Shown: positions 25,898 to 35,891 of the stretch, in pieces
Numbering within the stretch: position 1 is the first letter of the stretch
Layout of the letters: each line of letters opens with the position of its first letter
NCBI RefSeq assembly: GCF_036898465.1
Contig: NZ_JARUMJ010000001.1
Coordinates: 3,038,001 to 3,102,000, forward strand
DNA from: Streptomyces sp. B21-105
GTDB lineage: Bacteria > Actinomycetota > Actinomycetes > Streptomycetales > Streptomycetaceae
Reading direction: 5' to 3'
DNA: 64,000 bases
Translations under genes and position numbers: made by a program
Notes under the pieces: model-generated
The model's database searches: none
Seen by the model: only the letters and a program-made list of their open reading frames with translations
What the model was told of the DNA's origin: nothing

Positions 25898-27004
25898 ATG
25901 CGTAACCGCAGAGCCGCCCTCGCCGCCATAGCCGGAGCCGCCTCCCTCGCCCTCACCCTGTCCGCCTGCGGACAGTCCGGTGAGGGCGGCAGTGAGGAGA
26001 AGGCCGGCGACGCCAAGGGAGGCACCATCGGCATCGCGATGCCGACCAAGTCCTCCGAGCGCTGGATCACCGACGGCGCCAACGTCGAGAAGGACCTCAA
26101 GGCCAAGGGCTACAAGACCAAGCTGGTCTTCGGCGAGGACGACCCCGACCAGCAGGTCTCGCAGATCGAGAACCTGATCACCCAGGGCGTCAAGGCGCTG
26201 ATCATCGCGGCGATCGACAACAAGTCGCTGAACAACGTCCTCCAGCAGGCCGCCGACGCCAAGATCCCGGTCATCTCCTACGACCGCCTGATCCTCGGCT
26301 CGAAGAACGTCGACTACTACGCGTCCTTCGACAACGAGAAGGTCGGCAAGCTCCAGGCCACCTACCTCGTGGACAAGCTGGGCGTGGCGTCCGGCAAGGG
26401 CCCCTTCAACATCGAGCTCTTCGCCGGCTCCAACGACGACAACAACACCAAGTACTTCTTCAACGGTGCGATGAGCGTGCTCAAGCCGTACATCGACAGC
26501 AAGAAGCTGGTCGTCAAGTCCGGTCAGACCGCCATGACGCAGGTCACCACCCTGCGCTGGGACGGCGCCACCGCCCAGAAGCGCATGGAGGACATCCTCA
26601 CCTCGTCGTACAAGAGCGGCAAGGTCGACGCCGTGCTCTCGCCCTACGACGGCATCTCCATCGGCATCATCGCCGCGCTGAAGTCGGACGGCTACGGCTC
26701 CGCCGCCAAGCCGCTGCCGGTCATCAGCGGTCAGGACGCCGAGCTGGCCTCCGTGAAGTCGATCATCGCCGGCCAGCAGTCGATGACCGTCTACAAGGAC
26801 CTCCGCAAGCTCGCCCAGGTCGCCACGGACATGGTCGACGCCACCCTGAACGGCAAGAAGCCCGAGATCAACGACACCAAGTCGTACGACAACGGCACCA
26901 AGGTCGTCCCCGCCTACCTGCTGCAGCCGGTGAGCGTCGACAAGACGAACTACCAGAAGGAGCTCGTCGACGGCGGCTACTACACCGCTGACCAGCTCAA
27001 GTAA
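25898..27004 (+). CDS. chvE: ChvE-like multiple-monosaccharide-binding lipoprotein
   Basis: A 368-residue sugar-binding lipoprotein. The signal peptide ends in LSAC (lipid Cys C24). The mature start [24 protein letters not shown] is characteristic of ChvE/XylF-type binding proteins for galactose, xylose and arabinose. It is followed by its ATPase and permease genes on the same strand. A hydrophobic signal without a twin arginine distinguishes it from the other binding protein in this window. Confidence 0.9.
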   Translation: MRNRRAALAAIAGAASLALTLSACGQSGEGGSEEKAGDAKGGTIGIAMPTKSSERWITDGANVEKDLKAKGYKTKLVFGEDDPDQQVSQIENLITQGVKALIIAAIDNKSLNNVLQQAADAKIPVISYDRLILGSKNVDYYASFDNEKVGKLQATYLVDKLGVASGKGPFNIELFAGSNDDNNTKYFFNGAMSVLKPYIDSKKLVVKSGQTAMTQVTTLRWDGATAQKRMEDILTSSYKSGKVDAVLSPYDGISIGIIAALKSDGYGSAAKPLPVISGQDAELASVKSIIAGQQSMTVYKDLRKLAQVATDMVDATLNGKKPEINDTKSYDNGTKVVPAYLLQPVSVDKTNYQKELVDGGYYTADQLK

Positions 27005-27036
27005 GCGTCGAACCTTACGGATTGGAAGGCACGACC

Positions 27037-28590
27037 ATGGCGGGACCCGTCCTGGAAATGCGCTCGATCGTCAAGACCTTTCCCGGCGTCAAGGCGCTGT
27101 CAGACGTCTCATTGACCGTCCGTCAGGGCGAGGTCCACGCCATCTGTGGTGAGAACGGCGCCGGAAAGTCCACCTTGATGAAGGTGCTCTCCGGCGTCCA
27201 TCCCCACGGCAGCTACGGAGGCGACATCCTCTTCGAGGGGGAGGTCGTCCAGTTCAAGGACATCCGGGCGAGCGAGCAGCACGGCATTGTGATCATCCAC
27301 CAGGAGCTGGCGCTGTCGCCGTACCTCTCCCTGGCGGAGAACATCTTCCTCGGCAACGAACACGCCAAGGGCGGGTTCATCGACTGGCGGCAGACCCTGC
27401 GGCACGCCACCGAGCTGCTGCGCCGGGTCGGTCTCAGCGACCACCCGGAGACCCGTGTCGCCGACATCGGTGTGGGCAAGCAGCAGCTCGTGGAGATCGC
27501 GAAGGCGCTCTCCAAGAAGGTGAAGCTGCTCATCCTCGACGAGCCCACCGCGGCGCTGAACGACGAGGACAGCGGCAAGCTCCTGGACCTGATCCTGGAG
27601 CTGAAGAAGCAGGGCATCACCTCGATCATCATTTCCCACAAGCTCAACGAGATCCGCAAGGTCGCGGACTCGGTGACGATCATCCGCGACGGGCACTCCA
27701 TCGAGACGCTCGACGTGAAGTCGGCCGAGACGACCGAGGACCGGATCATCAGCGGCATGGTCGGCCGCGACCTCGACCACCGCTTCCCCGAGCGCACCCC
27801 GCACGAGGCGGCGGACAAGGACGCGGCTCCGGCCCTGGAGATCCGCGACTGGACCGTGCACCACCCGATCGACCAGCAGCGCAAGGTGGTCGACGACGTG
27901 TCGATCCAGGTGCGCCGCGGGGAGATCGTCGGGATCGCCGGCCTGATGGGCGCGGGCCGTACCGAGCTCGCCATGAGCGTCTTCGGACGCGCCTACGGCC
28001 GGCACGCGGGCGGCACCGTCCTCAAGGACGGCAAGGAGATCCGTACGAAGACGGTCGCCGAGGCCATCGGCCACGGGATCGCGTACGTCACCGAGGACCG
28101 CAAGCACTACGGCCTCAACCTCATCGACACGATCAACCGCAACATCTCGCTGACCGCCCTGAACAAGGTCGCGAAGCGGGGCGTGGTCGACGAGCACGAG
28201 GAGCGGCAGGTCTCCGAGGGCTACCGCAAGTCGATGAACATCAAGGCCCCGACCGTCTTCGAGCCGGTGGGCAAGCTGTCCGGCGGCAACCAGCAGAAGG
28301 TCGTCCTCAGCAAGTGGATCTTCGCGGGTCCCGACGTGCTGATCCTGGACGAACCGACGCGCGGTATCGACGTCGGCGCCAAGTTCGAGATCTACACGGT
28401 CATCGACCAGTTGGCCGCCCAGGGCAAGGCGGTCGTCTTCATCTCCTCCGAGCTGCCGGAACTGCTCGGCATGTGCGACCGCATCTACACGATGGCCGCC
28501 GGACGGCTCACGGGCGAGTTCCCGCGGGCCGAGGCCACGCAGGAAGTGCTGATGCGTCAGATGACGAAGGACAAAGAGGTAACGCGATGA
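27037..28590 (+). CDS. mmsA: multiple-monosaccharide ABC transporter ATP-binding protein
   Basis: A 517-residue protein with two ABC ATPase domains. Walker A is [16 protein letters not shown], Walker B is [13 protein letters not shown], and the second domain has [16 protein letters not shown] and [13 protein letters not shown] use the ATG at 27037, which has GGAAGG seven bases upstream. An upstream TTG in frame overlaps that site. It is the energy subunit of the ChvE-type importer and overlaps the permease gene by ATGA. Confidence 0.93.
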   Translation: MAGPVLEMRSIVKTFPGVKALSDVSLTVRQGEVHAICGENGAGKSTLMKVLSGVHPHGSYGGDILFEGEVVQFKDIRASEQHGIVIIHQELALSPYLSLAENIFLGNEHAKGGFIDWRQTLRHATELLRRVGLSDHPETRVADIGVGKQQLVEIAKALSKKVKLLILDEPTAALNDEDSGKLLDLILELKKQGITSIIISHKLNEIRKVADSVTIIRDGHSIETLDVKSAETTEDRIISGMVGRDLDHRFPERTPHEAADKDAAPALEIRDWTVHHPIDQQRKVVDDVSIQVRRGEIVGIAGLMGAGRTELAMSVFGRAYGRHAGGTVLKDGKEIRTKTVAEAIGHGIAYVTEDRKHYGLNLIDTINRNISLTALNKVAKRGVVDEHEERQVSEGYRKSMNIKAPTVFEPVGKLSGGNQQKVVLSKWIFAGPDVLILDEPTRGIDVGAKFEIYTVIDQLAAQGKAVVFISSELPELLGMCDRIYTMAAGRLTGEFPRAEATQEVLMRQMTKDKEVTR

Positions 28591-29834
28591 GCACGGACGT
28601 GACCGACAAGAGCCCGGCGGCCGCGCCGCCCGGGAAGAGCGGGGGCTCCGCCTCCGGCGGCGGGCTTCTGCAGGTGATGCTCGACGGCCTGCGCCGCAAC
28701 ATGCGCCAGTACGGCATGCTGATCGCGCTGGGCCTGCTCGTCGTCCTGTTCCAGGTGTGGACCGGCGGCGACCTGTTGCTGCCGCGCAACGTCTCCAACC
28801 TGGTCCTGCAGAACAGCTACATCCTGATCCTCGCGATCGGCATGATGCTGGTGATCATCGCGGGTCACATCGACCTCTCGGTCGGTTCGGTGACGGCGTT
28901 CACGGGAGCCTTCGCGGCCGTCCTCACCGTCCAGCACGACGTGGCGTGGCCCGTCGCGCTGGTGCTGTGCCTGATCGTCGGCGCGGTGGCCGGCTCGGTG
29001 CAGGGCTTCCTGATCGCCTATCTCGGCATACCCTCCTTCATCGTCACCCTCGCGGGCATGCTGCTCTTCCGCGGTCTGACGGAGATCCTCCTGGAGGGCC
29101 AGACCCTCGGCCCGTTCCCGGACGGTCTGCAGAAGATGGGCAACGGCTTCCTGCCGGAGGTCGGCCCGAACACCAACTACCACAACATCACGCTGCTGCT
29201 GGGCTTCGCCCTGCTGGCCTTCGTGGTCCTCCAGGAGGTCCGGGACCGCAAGCGTCAGCAGGAGTTCGCGCTCGACGTGGTGCCGCGGAACCTCTTCCTG
29301 CTCAAGCTCGTCGCCATCGCCGCCGCGGTCCTCACGGTCACGATGCTGCTCGCCAGCTACAAGGGCGCGCCGATCATCCTGATCATCCTCGGCGCCCTGG
29401 TCGTCGGCTACGGCTACATCATGCGCAACGCCGTCTTCGGCCGTCACATCTACGCGATCGGCGGCAACCTGCCGGCGGCGAAGCTGTCCGGCGTCAGGGA
29501 CAAGAAGGTCACCTTCCTGGTCTTCCTGAACATGGGCGTGCTCGCGGCCCTGGCGGGTCTCGTGGTCGCCGCCCGTCTGAACGCGGCCTCTCCGAAGGCG
29601 GGCCTCAGCTTCGAACTCGAGGCGATCGCCTCGTCGTTCATCGGCGGCGCGTCCATGAGCGGCGGCGTCGGCACGGTCCTCGGCGCGATCATCGGTGGTC
29701 TCGTCCTCGGTGTGCTGAACAACGGCATGAACCTCCTCAGCGTCGGCAGCGACTGGCAGCAGGTCATCAAGGGCCTCGCCCTGCTGATCGCGGTCGGGTT
29801 CGACGTCTGGAACAAGCGCAAGTCCGGTTCCTGA
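28587..29834 (+). CDS. mmsB: multiple-monosaccharide ABC transporter permease
   Basis: A 415-residue permease with about ten membrane segments. It has the family motif [17 protein letters not shown] and the loop [20 protein letters not shown]. The long second half, with an inserted charged loop ([15 protein letters not shown]), is usual for the GguB/MmsB/XylH group. The ATG overlaps the ATPase stop as ATGA. The operon ends in a strong hairpin. Confidence 0.93.
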   Translation: MSTDVTDKSPAAAPPGKSGGSASGGGLLQVMLDGLRRNMRQYGMLIALGLLVVLFQVWTGGDLLLPRNVSNLVLQNSYILILAIGMMLVIIAGHIDLSVGSVTAFTGAFAAVLTVQHDVAWPVALVLCLIVGAVAGSVQGFLIAYLGIPSFIVTLAGMLLFRGLTEILLEGQTLGPFPDGLQKMGNGFLPEVGPNTNYHNITLLLGFALLAFVVLQEVRDRKRQQEFALDVVPRNLFLLKLVAIAAAVLTVTMLLASYKGAPIILIILGALVVGYGYIMRNAVFGRHIYAIGGNLPAAKLSGVRDKKVTFLVFLNMGVLAALAGLVVAARLNAASPKAGLSFELEAIASSFIGGASMSGGVGTVLGAIIGGLVLGVLNNGMNLLSVGSDWQQVIKGLALLIAVGFDVWNKRKSGS

Positions 29835-29838
29835 GCCG

Positions 29839-29878
29839 ACGAGCGGGGCCCCGCCTATCAAGGCGGGGCCCCGCTCGT
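29839..29878. terminator. strong terminator after the monosaccharide importer
   Basis: A perfect 17-bp stem (ACGAGCGGGGCCCCGCC and its complement) around TATCAA follows the permease stop by four bases. The mutarotase gene downstream may still be reached by partial read-through or its own promoter. Confidence 0.85.
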
Positions 29879-29931
29879 GTTTCCAGAAGCGGACGGCAAC
29901 GGTGAGTGGAAGAAGTGGAAGGCGGGAAACA

Positions 29932-30981
29932 GTGCAGACGCTCTTCGGCGTGCTGGCCGACGGCACCGAGGTCTCCAGCTGGTCGCTGGAGAACGGCGGG
30001 ACCCGGCTGACGGTCCTCGACTACGGCGGGATCGTGCAGTCGTTGGAGGTCCCCGACCGGGACGGCCGGTACGCCAACGTCTCCCTCGGGTTCTCCGCCC
30101 TCGACGACTACGTGGCCGGCAGCCCGTACTTCGGCGCTCTGATCGGCCGCTTCGGCAACCGCATCGCCGCGGGCCGTTTCACCCTGGACGGCGAGACCCA
30201 TCAGCTGCCCCTCAACGACGGGGACCGGAGTCTGCACGGCGGCACCGAGGGCTTCGACCGGCGCGTGTGGGACGTCGAGACGTTCACCGAGGGCCCGGAC
30301 GTCGGTCTGCGGCTGCGTCTGACGAGCGCCGACGGCGACATGGGCTACCCCGGCACGCTGAACGTGACGGTGACGTACACCCTCACCGGCGGCGGCGACT
30401 GGCGCATCGACTACGAGGCCACCACCGACCGGGCCACCGTCGTCAACCTCACCAACCACGTCTACTGGAACCTCGCCGGCGAGGGCAGCGGCTCGGTGCA
30501 CGATCACGAACTGGAGATCGCCGCCGCCCGCTACCTCCCCGTGGACCAGAGCCTCATCCCCACCGGCGAACCGGCCGACGTCGCCGGCACCCCGTTCGAC
30601 TTCCGGACCGCCAAGCCGGTCGGCCGGGACCTGCGCGTCGCCCACGAGCAGTCGCTGCACTGCAAGGGCGTCGACCACAACTACGTCCTCGACAAGGGCG
30701 TCACCGCCCGGCCCGAGCCGGTCGCCGTCCTGCGGGACCCCGCCTCCGGCCGCACCCTGAGCATCGCCACCACCGAGCCGGGGCTGCAGTTCTACTCGGG
30801 CAACTTCCTCGACGGCACGCTCGTCGGAACGAGCGGCCGGGTCTACCGTCAGGGCGACGCGCTCTGCCTGGAGACGCAAGCCTTCCCGGACGCGCCGAAC
30901 CAGCCGTCGTTCCCGTCCACGGTGCTGCGGCCCGGACAGACGTACCGGACGACGACGGTCCACTCGTTCGGCCTCATCTGA
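29932..30981 (+). CDS. galM: aldose 1-epimerase (mutarotase)
   Basis: A 349-residue second mutarotase. Signatures are SLHGGTEGFDRRVW, catalytic His H176 (NLTNHVYWNLAG) and catalytic Glu E314 (CLETQAFPDAPN). The GTG at 29932 follows GGAAGGCGGG. An earlier ATG/GTG-type start at 29902 is possible. Its position directly after the ChvE-MmsA-MmsB importer suggests that it equilibrates anomers of the imported aldose (galactose, arabinose or xylose). Confidence 0.92.
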   Translation: MQTLFGVLADGTEVSSWSLENGGTRLTVLDYGGIVQSLEVPDRDGRYANVSLGFSALDDYVAGSPYFGALIGRFGNRIAAGRFTLDGETHQLPLNDGDRSLHGGTEGFDRRVWDVETFTEGPDVGLRLRLTSADGDMGYPGTLNVTVTYTLTGGGDWRIDYEATTDRATVVNLTNHVYWNLAGEGSGSVHDHELEIAAARYLPVDQSLIPTGEPADVAGTPFDFRTAKPVGRDLRVAHEQSLHCKGVDHNYVLDKGVTARPEPVAVLRDPASGRTLSIATTEPGLQFYSGNFLDGTLVGTSGRVYRQGDALCLETQAFPDAPNQPSFPSTVLRPGQTYRTTTVHSFGLI

Positions 30982-30998
30982 CCGATCCGCACCGCCAT

Positions 30999-31028
30999 TT
31001 GACACCCGCTTCACAGTTAAACCACAAT
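30999..31028 (+). promoter_or_regulatory. probable promoter of the aminotransferase gene
   Basis: TTGACA (30999-31004) and CACAAT (31023-31028) are separated by 18 bases. They lie in an AT-richer stretch after the mutarotase stop and point toward the aminotransferase gene. Confidence 0.5.
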
Positions 31029-31081
31029 TTCTCACCGACTTCCCGTCGGTTGAACACCGTCACCCGAACCCCCGTATGTAA

Positions 31082-31112
31082 GGACGGCCCGTGCTCTCCG
31101 CGCGGGCCGTCC
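31082..31112. promoter_or_regulatory. leader hairpin upstream of the aminotransferase gene
   Basis: A hairpin GGACGGCCCG / CGGGCCGTCC with an eleven-base loop lies between the presumed promoter and the aminotransferase start. It could be an attenuator or a leftover terminator. No T run follows. Confidence 0.45.
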
Positions 31113-31164
31113 AATGACGACGGGCCCGGTCGTCCCCGCCGGGCCCGCCCCATACGGAGGTTCC

Positions 31165-33063
31165 ATGGCCGACAACGTCTCCTCGTTGTTCCGCAACAAC
31201 GCGGCGCACAGCCCGTCGATGGCGGCGCTGACACGGGAGGGCGGCGAGGGGGTCGGCCCGGTGGACTTCTGCATACCCTGCAATCCCTACTTCCCCACCC
31301 CGGCGATGTTCGACGAGATGGCGGGCCGGCTGCGCGACATCATCACGTACTACCCGAGCAGCGCCGACACGATCACCGCGGAGCTGTGCAGTCTGCTGCA
31401 ACTCCCGCCGCAGGCCGTCGCCATGGGCAACGGCTCGACCGAGCTGATCACCTGGATCGACCATCTGCTGGTCCGCGAGTCGCTCGCCGTCCCCGTGCCC
31501 ACTTTCGGCCGTTGGACCGACCAGCCCATGGAGACCGGCAAGCGGGTCGACATGTTCCCGCTCCAGGAGTCCAGCGGTTTCGCCCTCGACCTCGCGCAGT
31601 ACGCCGAGTTCATCCGGGCGCGCGGCACCAGGGCCGCCGTCATCTGCAACCCGAACAACCCCGACGGCGGTTTCCTGCACAAGCACGCCATCGTCCAGTT
31701 CATGGACGCGATGGCCGACCTGGATCTGATCGTCATCGACGAGTCGTTCCTGGAGTTCGCGGACGCCGAGGCCGAGCCGAGCGTCGTCCAGGAGGCGATG
31801 CTGCGGCCCAACGTGATCGTCCTGCGCAGCCTGGGCAAGAACTTCGGCCTGCACGGCATCCGCTTCGGCTATCTGGTCGCCAACCCGGCGCTGGCCGGCC
31901 GGGTCCGCTCGATGCTGCCGAAGTGGAACCTCAACTCCTTCGCGGAACACGTGGTGTTCATGCTCAAGCAGCACGGCGCCGAGTACGCGCAGAGCCTGCA
32001 GCAGATACGCCGGGACCGTCTCGACATGGCGAGCCAGCTCAGCGCGCTGCCGGGCCTGACCGTCTACCCCTCCCAGGGGAACTTCCTCTTCGTGCGCCTG
32101 CCCGTCGGCGCCGAGGGCACCGTGGTCCGCGACCGGATGCTCGCCGAGCACCGCATCCTGGTCCGCGAGTGCGGCAACAAGATCGGTTCGTCGAGCCGTT
32201 TCCTGAGGCTCGTGGTGCGCCCCCAGGTGGACGTGCGCCGCCTGGTGTCCGGGCTGGAACAGGTGCTCTACGGGACCAGGAGGGGAGCCCCCGTGCCCGA
32301 GCTGAGCGCCGGCGCCGGCTACAGCTCGGGCACGGCGGCGGTGGACCGGCTGGTCACCAACGGGGCGGGCATGCCCGGCCTCGCCGCTCAGGCCATGAGC
32401 ATGGCGCAGCAGGCACCGGCGGCAGCCGCCCCGGCCGCCGCCGCCGTCGCCGCGGCGATGCCCGCTCCCGCGGCTCCGACCCCGGCCCCTGCCCCGGCAC
32501 GGCCCGCGCCGTCCGAGGGTGCGGGGGTGCCGCTGCCGGCCGCGGCACAGATCTTCCCCCAGTCCGTCCCCGCCCCGGCCCCGGCACCCGCTCCGGCACC
32601 CGCTCCGGCGCCTGTTCCCGCCCCGGCCCCGGCGCCGGCGCCGATGGCCCCGGCTGCCGCGATGGCCCCGGCTGCGGCCATGGCGCCTCCGCCCATGTCC
32701 CCGGCGGCGATGTCACCCGCGGCCATGTCACCCGCGGCCATGTCACCGGCCGCGCCGATGCTGTCACCGGCGGCCATGTCTCCCGCGGCGATGGCCCCCG
32801 CCATGGGCCAGCCCATGGGCCAACCCTTCGGTCAGCCCATGGGTCAACCCATGGGTCAACCCATGGCCCAGCAAATGGCCCCGCCCATGGCGCCGGTCGC
32901 TCCCGCCCCGCCGATGGGTCCGACCCCGCCCGGCGTCCCGGCCCGCGGCGGCCTCACGGCCGCCCAGGTCAGGGGCACCAACGGCCTCTCCCCCGCCGCG
33001 GCCACCGGCTGGCCCAACGCCCAGAGCTGGCCGAACGCCGCGGGGATGGGCCAGGCGGGTTAG
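31165..33063 (+). CDS. PLP-dependent aminotransferase (HisC/CobD-like) with long Pro/Ala/Met-rich tail
   Basis: A 632-residue protein. Residues 1 to about 370 form a class I/II aminotransferase like histidinol-phosphate aminotransferase or threonine-phosphate decarboxylase. Motifs are CNPNNPDGG at 161-169, DESFLEF at 192-198, the PLP lysine K225 in SLGKNFGLHG, and an arginine-containing FLRLVVRP near residue 350. From about residue 375 to the end is low-complexity sequence: (AP)n, repeated MSPAA and (M/F)GQP units, then a WPNAQSWPNAAGMGQAG end. Ordinary HisC proteins have about 360 residues. GGAGG precedes the ATG at 31165. Its substrate and the tail's role are unknown. Confidence 0.85.
   Translation: MADNVSSLFRNNAAHSPSMAALTREGGEGVGPVDFCIPCNPYFPTPAMFDEMAGRLRDIITYYPSSADTITAELCSLLQLPPQAVAMGNGSTELITWIDHLLVRESLAVPVPTFGRWTDQPMETGKRVDMFPLQESSGFALDLAQYAEFIRARGTRAAVICNPNNPDGGFLHKHAIVQFMDAMADLDLIVIDESFLEFADAEAEPSVVQEAMLRPNVIVLRSLGKNFGLHGIRFGYLVANPALAGRVRSMLPKWNLNSFAEHVVFMLKQHGAEYAQSLQQIRRDRLDMASQLSALPGLTVYPSQGNFLFVRLPVGAEGTVVRDRMLAEHRILVRECGNKIGSSSRFLRLVVRPQVDVRRLVSGLEQVLYGTRRGAPVPELSAGAGYSSGTAAVDRLVTNGAGMPGLAAQAMSMAQQAPAAAAPAAAAVAAAMPAPAAPTPAPAPARPAPSEGAGVPLPAAAQIFPQSVPAPAPAPAPAPAPAPVPAPAPAPAPMAPAAAMAPAAAMAPPPMSPAAMSPAAMSPAAMSPAAPMLSPAAMSPAAMAPAMGQPMGQPFGQPMGQPMGQPMAQQMAPPMAPVAPAPPMGPTPPGVPARGGLTAAQVRGTNGLSPAAATGWPNAQSWPNAAGMGQAG
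32566..32880. repeat. coding repeats of PA, MSPAA and MGQP units
   Basis: In-frame short repeats lie in the aminotransferase gene: first CCGGCA/GCTCCG units (Pro-Ala), then about six copies of an MSPAA-encoding 15-mer, then about five copies of ATGGGTCAACCC-like 12-mers. Confidence 0.85.
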
Positions 33064-33070
33064 TCCTCGC

Positions 33071-33090
33071 GGCCCGCGGGCCCGCGGGCC
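33071..33090. terminator. 20-bp perfect palindrome between convergent genes
   Basis: GGCCCGCGGGCCCGCGGGCC is a perfect palindrome between the aminotransferase stop and the 3' end of the GH43 gene. It probably acts as a bidirectional terminator or cruciform. Confidence 0.45.
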
Positions 33091-33115
33091 TGCGGACCCG
33101 CCGTCGCCGAAGTCC

Positions 33116-34549
33116 CTACACCGGGTTGAGTTTCCACTGTTGGCAGGTGTTGTTCAGCCACGTCCACTGGCGGACGTCGGCCGCGTCCGCCGTGGAACAG
33201 TTCGCGACTTCGGCGACCTTGCCGGTGGACTGGTTGACGACGCGGACGTAGCCGCCGTCCGTGACGAGGAAGCGGAAGCGCTGACAGGCGTTGTCCAGCC
33301 ACGTCCACTGGCGCAGGTCGGCGCCGTCGGCGGCAGAGCAGTCGGCGGTGTCGAGCACCTTGCCGGTGGCCACGTTGACGAGTCGGCTCGTGTCGTCGCC
33401 CTGTTCCTCGATCCGCCAGCGCTGCCTGGTGCCGCCGTTGCAGGTGAACTGCTGGACATTGGCGCCGTCCGCCGTCGAACCACCGGCCACTTCCAGGCAC
33501 TTGGCACTGTTGCGGTTGGTGAGCGTGTAGGTGGTGGAGGCGGCCGACGGTTCGCCGGAGGGACCGCCCGCCGACGATCCCAGGGCGACCGGGGTGCCGA
33601 GATTCGGCGTCCCGTCCGCGTTCCAGGTGAACTTCTGGGCCCGGGTCGTCCGGCCGTTGTCACAGCCGTCCGAAGCCGAGTCGTTGGCGTGGTAGACGAT
33701 CCAGTTCTCGGTGCCGTCGGGCGAGGTGAAGAAACCGTTGTGACCGGGGCCGTACACCCCCGCGGAGTCGTTCCGCTGGAAGACCGGTGTGGACTTCTTC
33801 GTCCAGGAGGACGCCGAGAGCGGGTCGGAACCCGTGAGGGTGAGCTGACCGAGCTTGTAGTCCGGGGTCCAGCAGCCGCTCGCCGAGTAGATCAGGAACG
33901 TCTTCCCGCCGCGCTGGAGGATCTCCGGCCCCTCGTTGACCGAACCGCCTGACCTCTCCCAGGAGTTGGTGGGCGTCGAGATGGTCGAGAACCCGGTGGC
34001 GAGCGTGTACGGGTTGCTCATCCGGGCTGCCACCAGGTTCTGCGTCCCGCCGCTCGCGCTGCCGAACAGATACAGCTGACCGTTGATGGTGGCGACCGTC
34101 GGGTCGAGCATCCAGGCGGAGTTGAGCTGGTTCTTGTACGTGTACGGCCCGGTGGGGTCGGATCCCGCGCTCTCCAGGACGTGGGTGCGCTGGGTGGCGT
34201 TGTAGTCGGAGATGTTCTGGCCGGCGACGTAGTACAGGTACCAGCGGCCGTTCAGGAAGTGGATCTCCGGCGCCCAGATGTTGCAGCAACGCGAGGCGGC
34301 GTCACCCGTCCACACCTGCACGCTCGGCGCGGTCGCGAGGCCGGCCAGGGTGGCGGACTTGCGCATGGTGATCGCGCTCGTCCAACTGGTCGTCACCATG
34401 TAGTAGTTGCCGGCGTAGTACGAGATCCAGGGGTCGGCGCCCTTCTGTGTCTTGACCGGGTTGGTGAAGGTGGCCGCGCTCGCGGAAGGCTGTCCGATCG
34501 CCAGGGCGAGCAGTAGCGCGGTCAGCAGGGTCAGAAGGCGACGGGCCAT
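33116..34549 (-). CDS. secreted GH43 exo-acting arabinosidase with ricin-type lectin domain
   Basis: A 477-residue secreted enzyme. A signal peptide covers residues 1 to about 26 (MARRLLTLLTALLLALAIGQ). The GH43 five-bladed propeller spans about 28-330, with base D39 (KGADPWI), D149 (WMLDPTV) and acid E206 (VNEGPEI). A C-terminal ricin B/CBM13 domain (about 355-477) has three QxW-type repeats (RQRWRIEE, CQRFRFL, CQQWKLN). The sequence style (SAITMRKSATLAGLATA) fits exo-alpha-1,5-L-arabinofuranosidases. The start overlaps the end of the upstream arabinanase gene by 19 bases, so the two are coexpressed. The exact linkage specificity is inferred. Confidence 0.85.
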   Translation of the reverse strand: MARRLLTLLTALLLALAIGQPSASAATFTNPVKTQKGADPWISYYAGNYYMVTTSWTSAITMRKSATLAGLATAPSVQVWTGDAASRCCNIWAPEIHFLNGRWYLYYVAGQNISDYNATQRTHVLESAGSDPTGPYTYKNQLNSAWMLDPTVATINGQLYLFGSASGGTQNLVAARMSNPYTLATGFSTISTPTNSWERSGGSVNEGPEILQRGGKTFLIYSASGCWTPDYKLGQLTLTGSDPLSASSWTKKSTPVFQRNDSAGVYGPGHNGFFTSPDGTENWIVYHANDSASDGCDNGRTTRAQKFTWNADGTPNLGTPVALGSSAGGPSGEPSAASTTYTLTNRNSAKCLEVAGGSTADGANVQQFTCNGGTRQRWRIEEQGDDTSRLVNVATGKVLDTADCSAADGADLRQWTWLDNACQRFRFLVTDGGYVRVVNQSTGKVAEVANCSTADAADVRQWTWLNNTCQQWKLNPV

Positions 34550-35574
34550 CCGCTGCTCCAGTTCAGTAGGTTGACGCCCAGTCTGGGCGTGCCGTTGTTG
34601 TTGCCGTCGTAGTAGTGGTAGACGATCAGGTCGCCGTCCGTGTCGTGCAGGATCGACTGGCCGCCGGGGCCGATGTAGCGCCCGTGCGACTCCAGGACCG
34701 GTGTGCCGCCGTCGTCGGTCATCGCGACGCCGTTCCTGTCGCGGTAGGGCCCCGTGACGCTGGTGGCGCGGCCCACCTTGACCTTGTAGGTGGAGTTGAC
34801 GCCGGCGCAGCAGGTGTCGTACGAGGCGAAGAGGTAGTAGAAGCCGTTGCGCTTCACGACGAAGGGCGCCTCGACGGCGTTCGGAGAGGTGCGGCGGGAG
34901 GCGAGCGAGCGCCGGGCGGTGTCCGAGGAGAGCTGTTTGCCGGTGGACGGGTCGATCCGGATCATCTTGATCCCCGTCCAGAAACTCCCGAACGACAGCC
35001 ACCACTTGCCGTCGTCGTCCACGAAGAGGTTCGGGTCGATGGCGTTGTAGTCGCTCGAGGCGGTGGAGGTGTACACGATGCCGCGGTCGCTCCAGGAGCC
35101 CGGCAGGCCGGTGCTCGACACGGCCAGGCCGATCGCCGATCGGTTGGTCCTGAAGATGGAGACGGCGTAGTACATCAGGTACTGGCCGCCCTGGTACGAG
35201 ATGTCGGGCGCCCAGGCCTCGGTGGTGCCGTAGGACGACCACCAGCCGGGCCTGCCGGAAAAGGCGTCGCCGCCCGCGCTGTACGTCCTGCGGTCGGTGG
35301 AGGTGCGGTAGGAGATTCCGCCACCGGTCGCGTAGAGCAGGTACCGGCCGCCGGAGGTCCGGATCATCGTCGGGTCGTGCACGACCGTGGCCCCGGTGAC
35401 GGTGCCGGGGTCGGGGTAGGCGGAGGCGGTGGAGGGCGTCAGGGCCAGCAGGATCGCGGCCGGAACGCAGAGCAGCGCCGCCCACCGTGACCTGCGGGAC
35501 GTAGCTGACAGGAGGGGTGTACGTGACGGGCGGGTGGGGCGGGACGGGTGTGAAGTGCAGGGCGTGCGGCTCAT
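34531..35574 (-). CDS. secreted GH43 endo-1,5-alpha-L-arabinanase
   Basis: A 347-residue secreted enzyme. The basic N-terminus is followed by a signal peptide ending near residue 52 (STASA-YPDPG). The GH43 catalytic residues are D67 (VVHDPTMI), D180 (YNAIDPNLFVDDDG) and E235 (NAVEAPFVV). The sequence closely follows the endo-arabinanase pattern, and the protein has no carbohydrate-binding module. It cuts arabinan backbones outside the cell. The downstream GH43 enzyme would then trim oligosaccharides for import. Confidence 0.9.
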   Translation of the reverse strand: MSRTPCTSHPSRPTRPSRTPLLSATSRRSRWAALLCVPAAILLALTPSTASAYPDPGTVTGATVVHDPTMIRTSGGRYLLYATGGGISYRTSTDRRTYSAGGDAFSGRPGWWSSYGTTEAWAPDISYQGGQYLMYYAVSIFRTNRSAIGLAVSSTGLPGSWSDRGIVYTSTASSDYNAIDPNLFVDDDGKWWLSFGSFWTGIKMIRIDPSTGKQLSSDTARRSLASRRTSPNAVEAPFVVKRNGFYYLFASYDTCCAGVNSTYKVKVGRATSVTGPYRDRNGVAMTDDGGTPVLESHGRYIGPGGQSILHDTDGDLIVYHYYDGNNNGTPRLGVNLLNWSSGWPVAF

Positions 35575-35891
35575 GCGAACGCTCCTTCAGTGGGGGGTCC
35601 TCGTCGTTCGCGATGCCGAACAGCAGTCGCGTCGCCGGACGGCGACCGTAGAATCGAACGCTTTGCGCGTCAATGGTTCTCACGTCACCGCGAAAGTCTT
35701 CGAAAAGCGCCGAAAAGCCGCGACGGCACGACCCTCGCCCAGGACTCCGTCTACGACGACGGAGGGACCGCGTCCGGCCTGCTCACCCTGATGGCGCTGG
35801 GCAGCTCGACCTCGTCCGGCTACGAGGGAACGCTCACCCTCGGGGGCGAGCGCTGACGCCCGCCATGTGATCGCCCCCGTCCGACTGGACG
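35575..35891. other. upstream region of the arabinanase operon
   Basis: No gene is recognised. 35655-35725 is AT-richer and contains TCGAACGCTTTGCGCGTCAA and AAGTCTTCGAAAAGCGCCGAAAAG. These CGAAA/TTCGAA elements recall those upstream of the sugar-acid operon at 22.36-22.49 kb. It probably holds the promoter and operator of the GH43 genes. Confidence 0.5.

Noticed and set aside
29877..33251. 1124-codon plus-strand open frame across the mutarotase and aminotransferase genes
   Set aside because: It is an out-of-frame reading of two clear enzymes. The product is Arg/Pro/Gly-rich nonsense.
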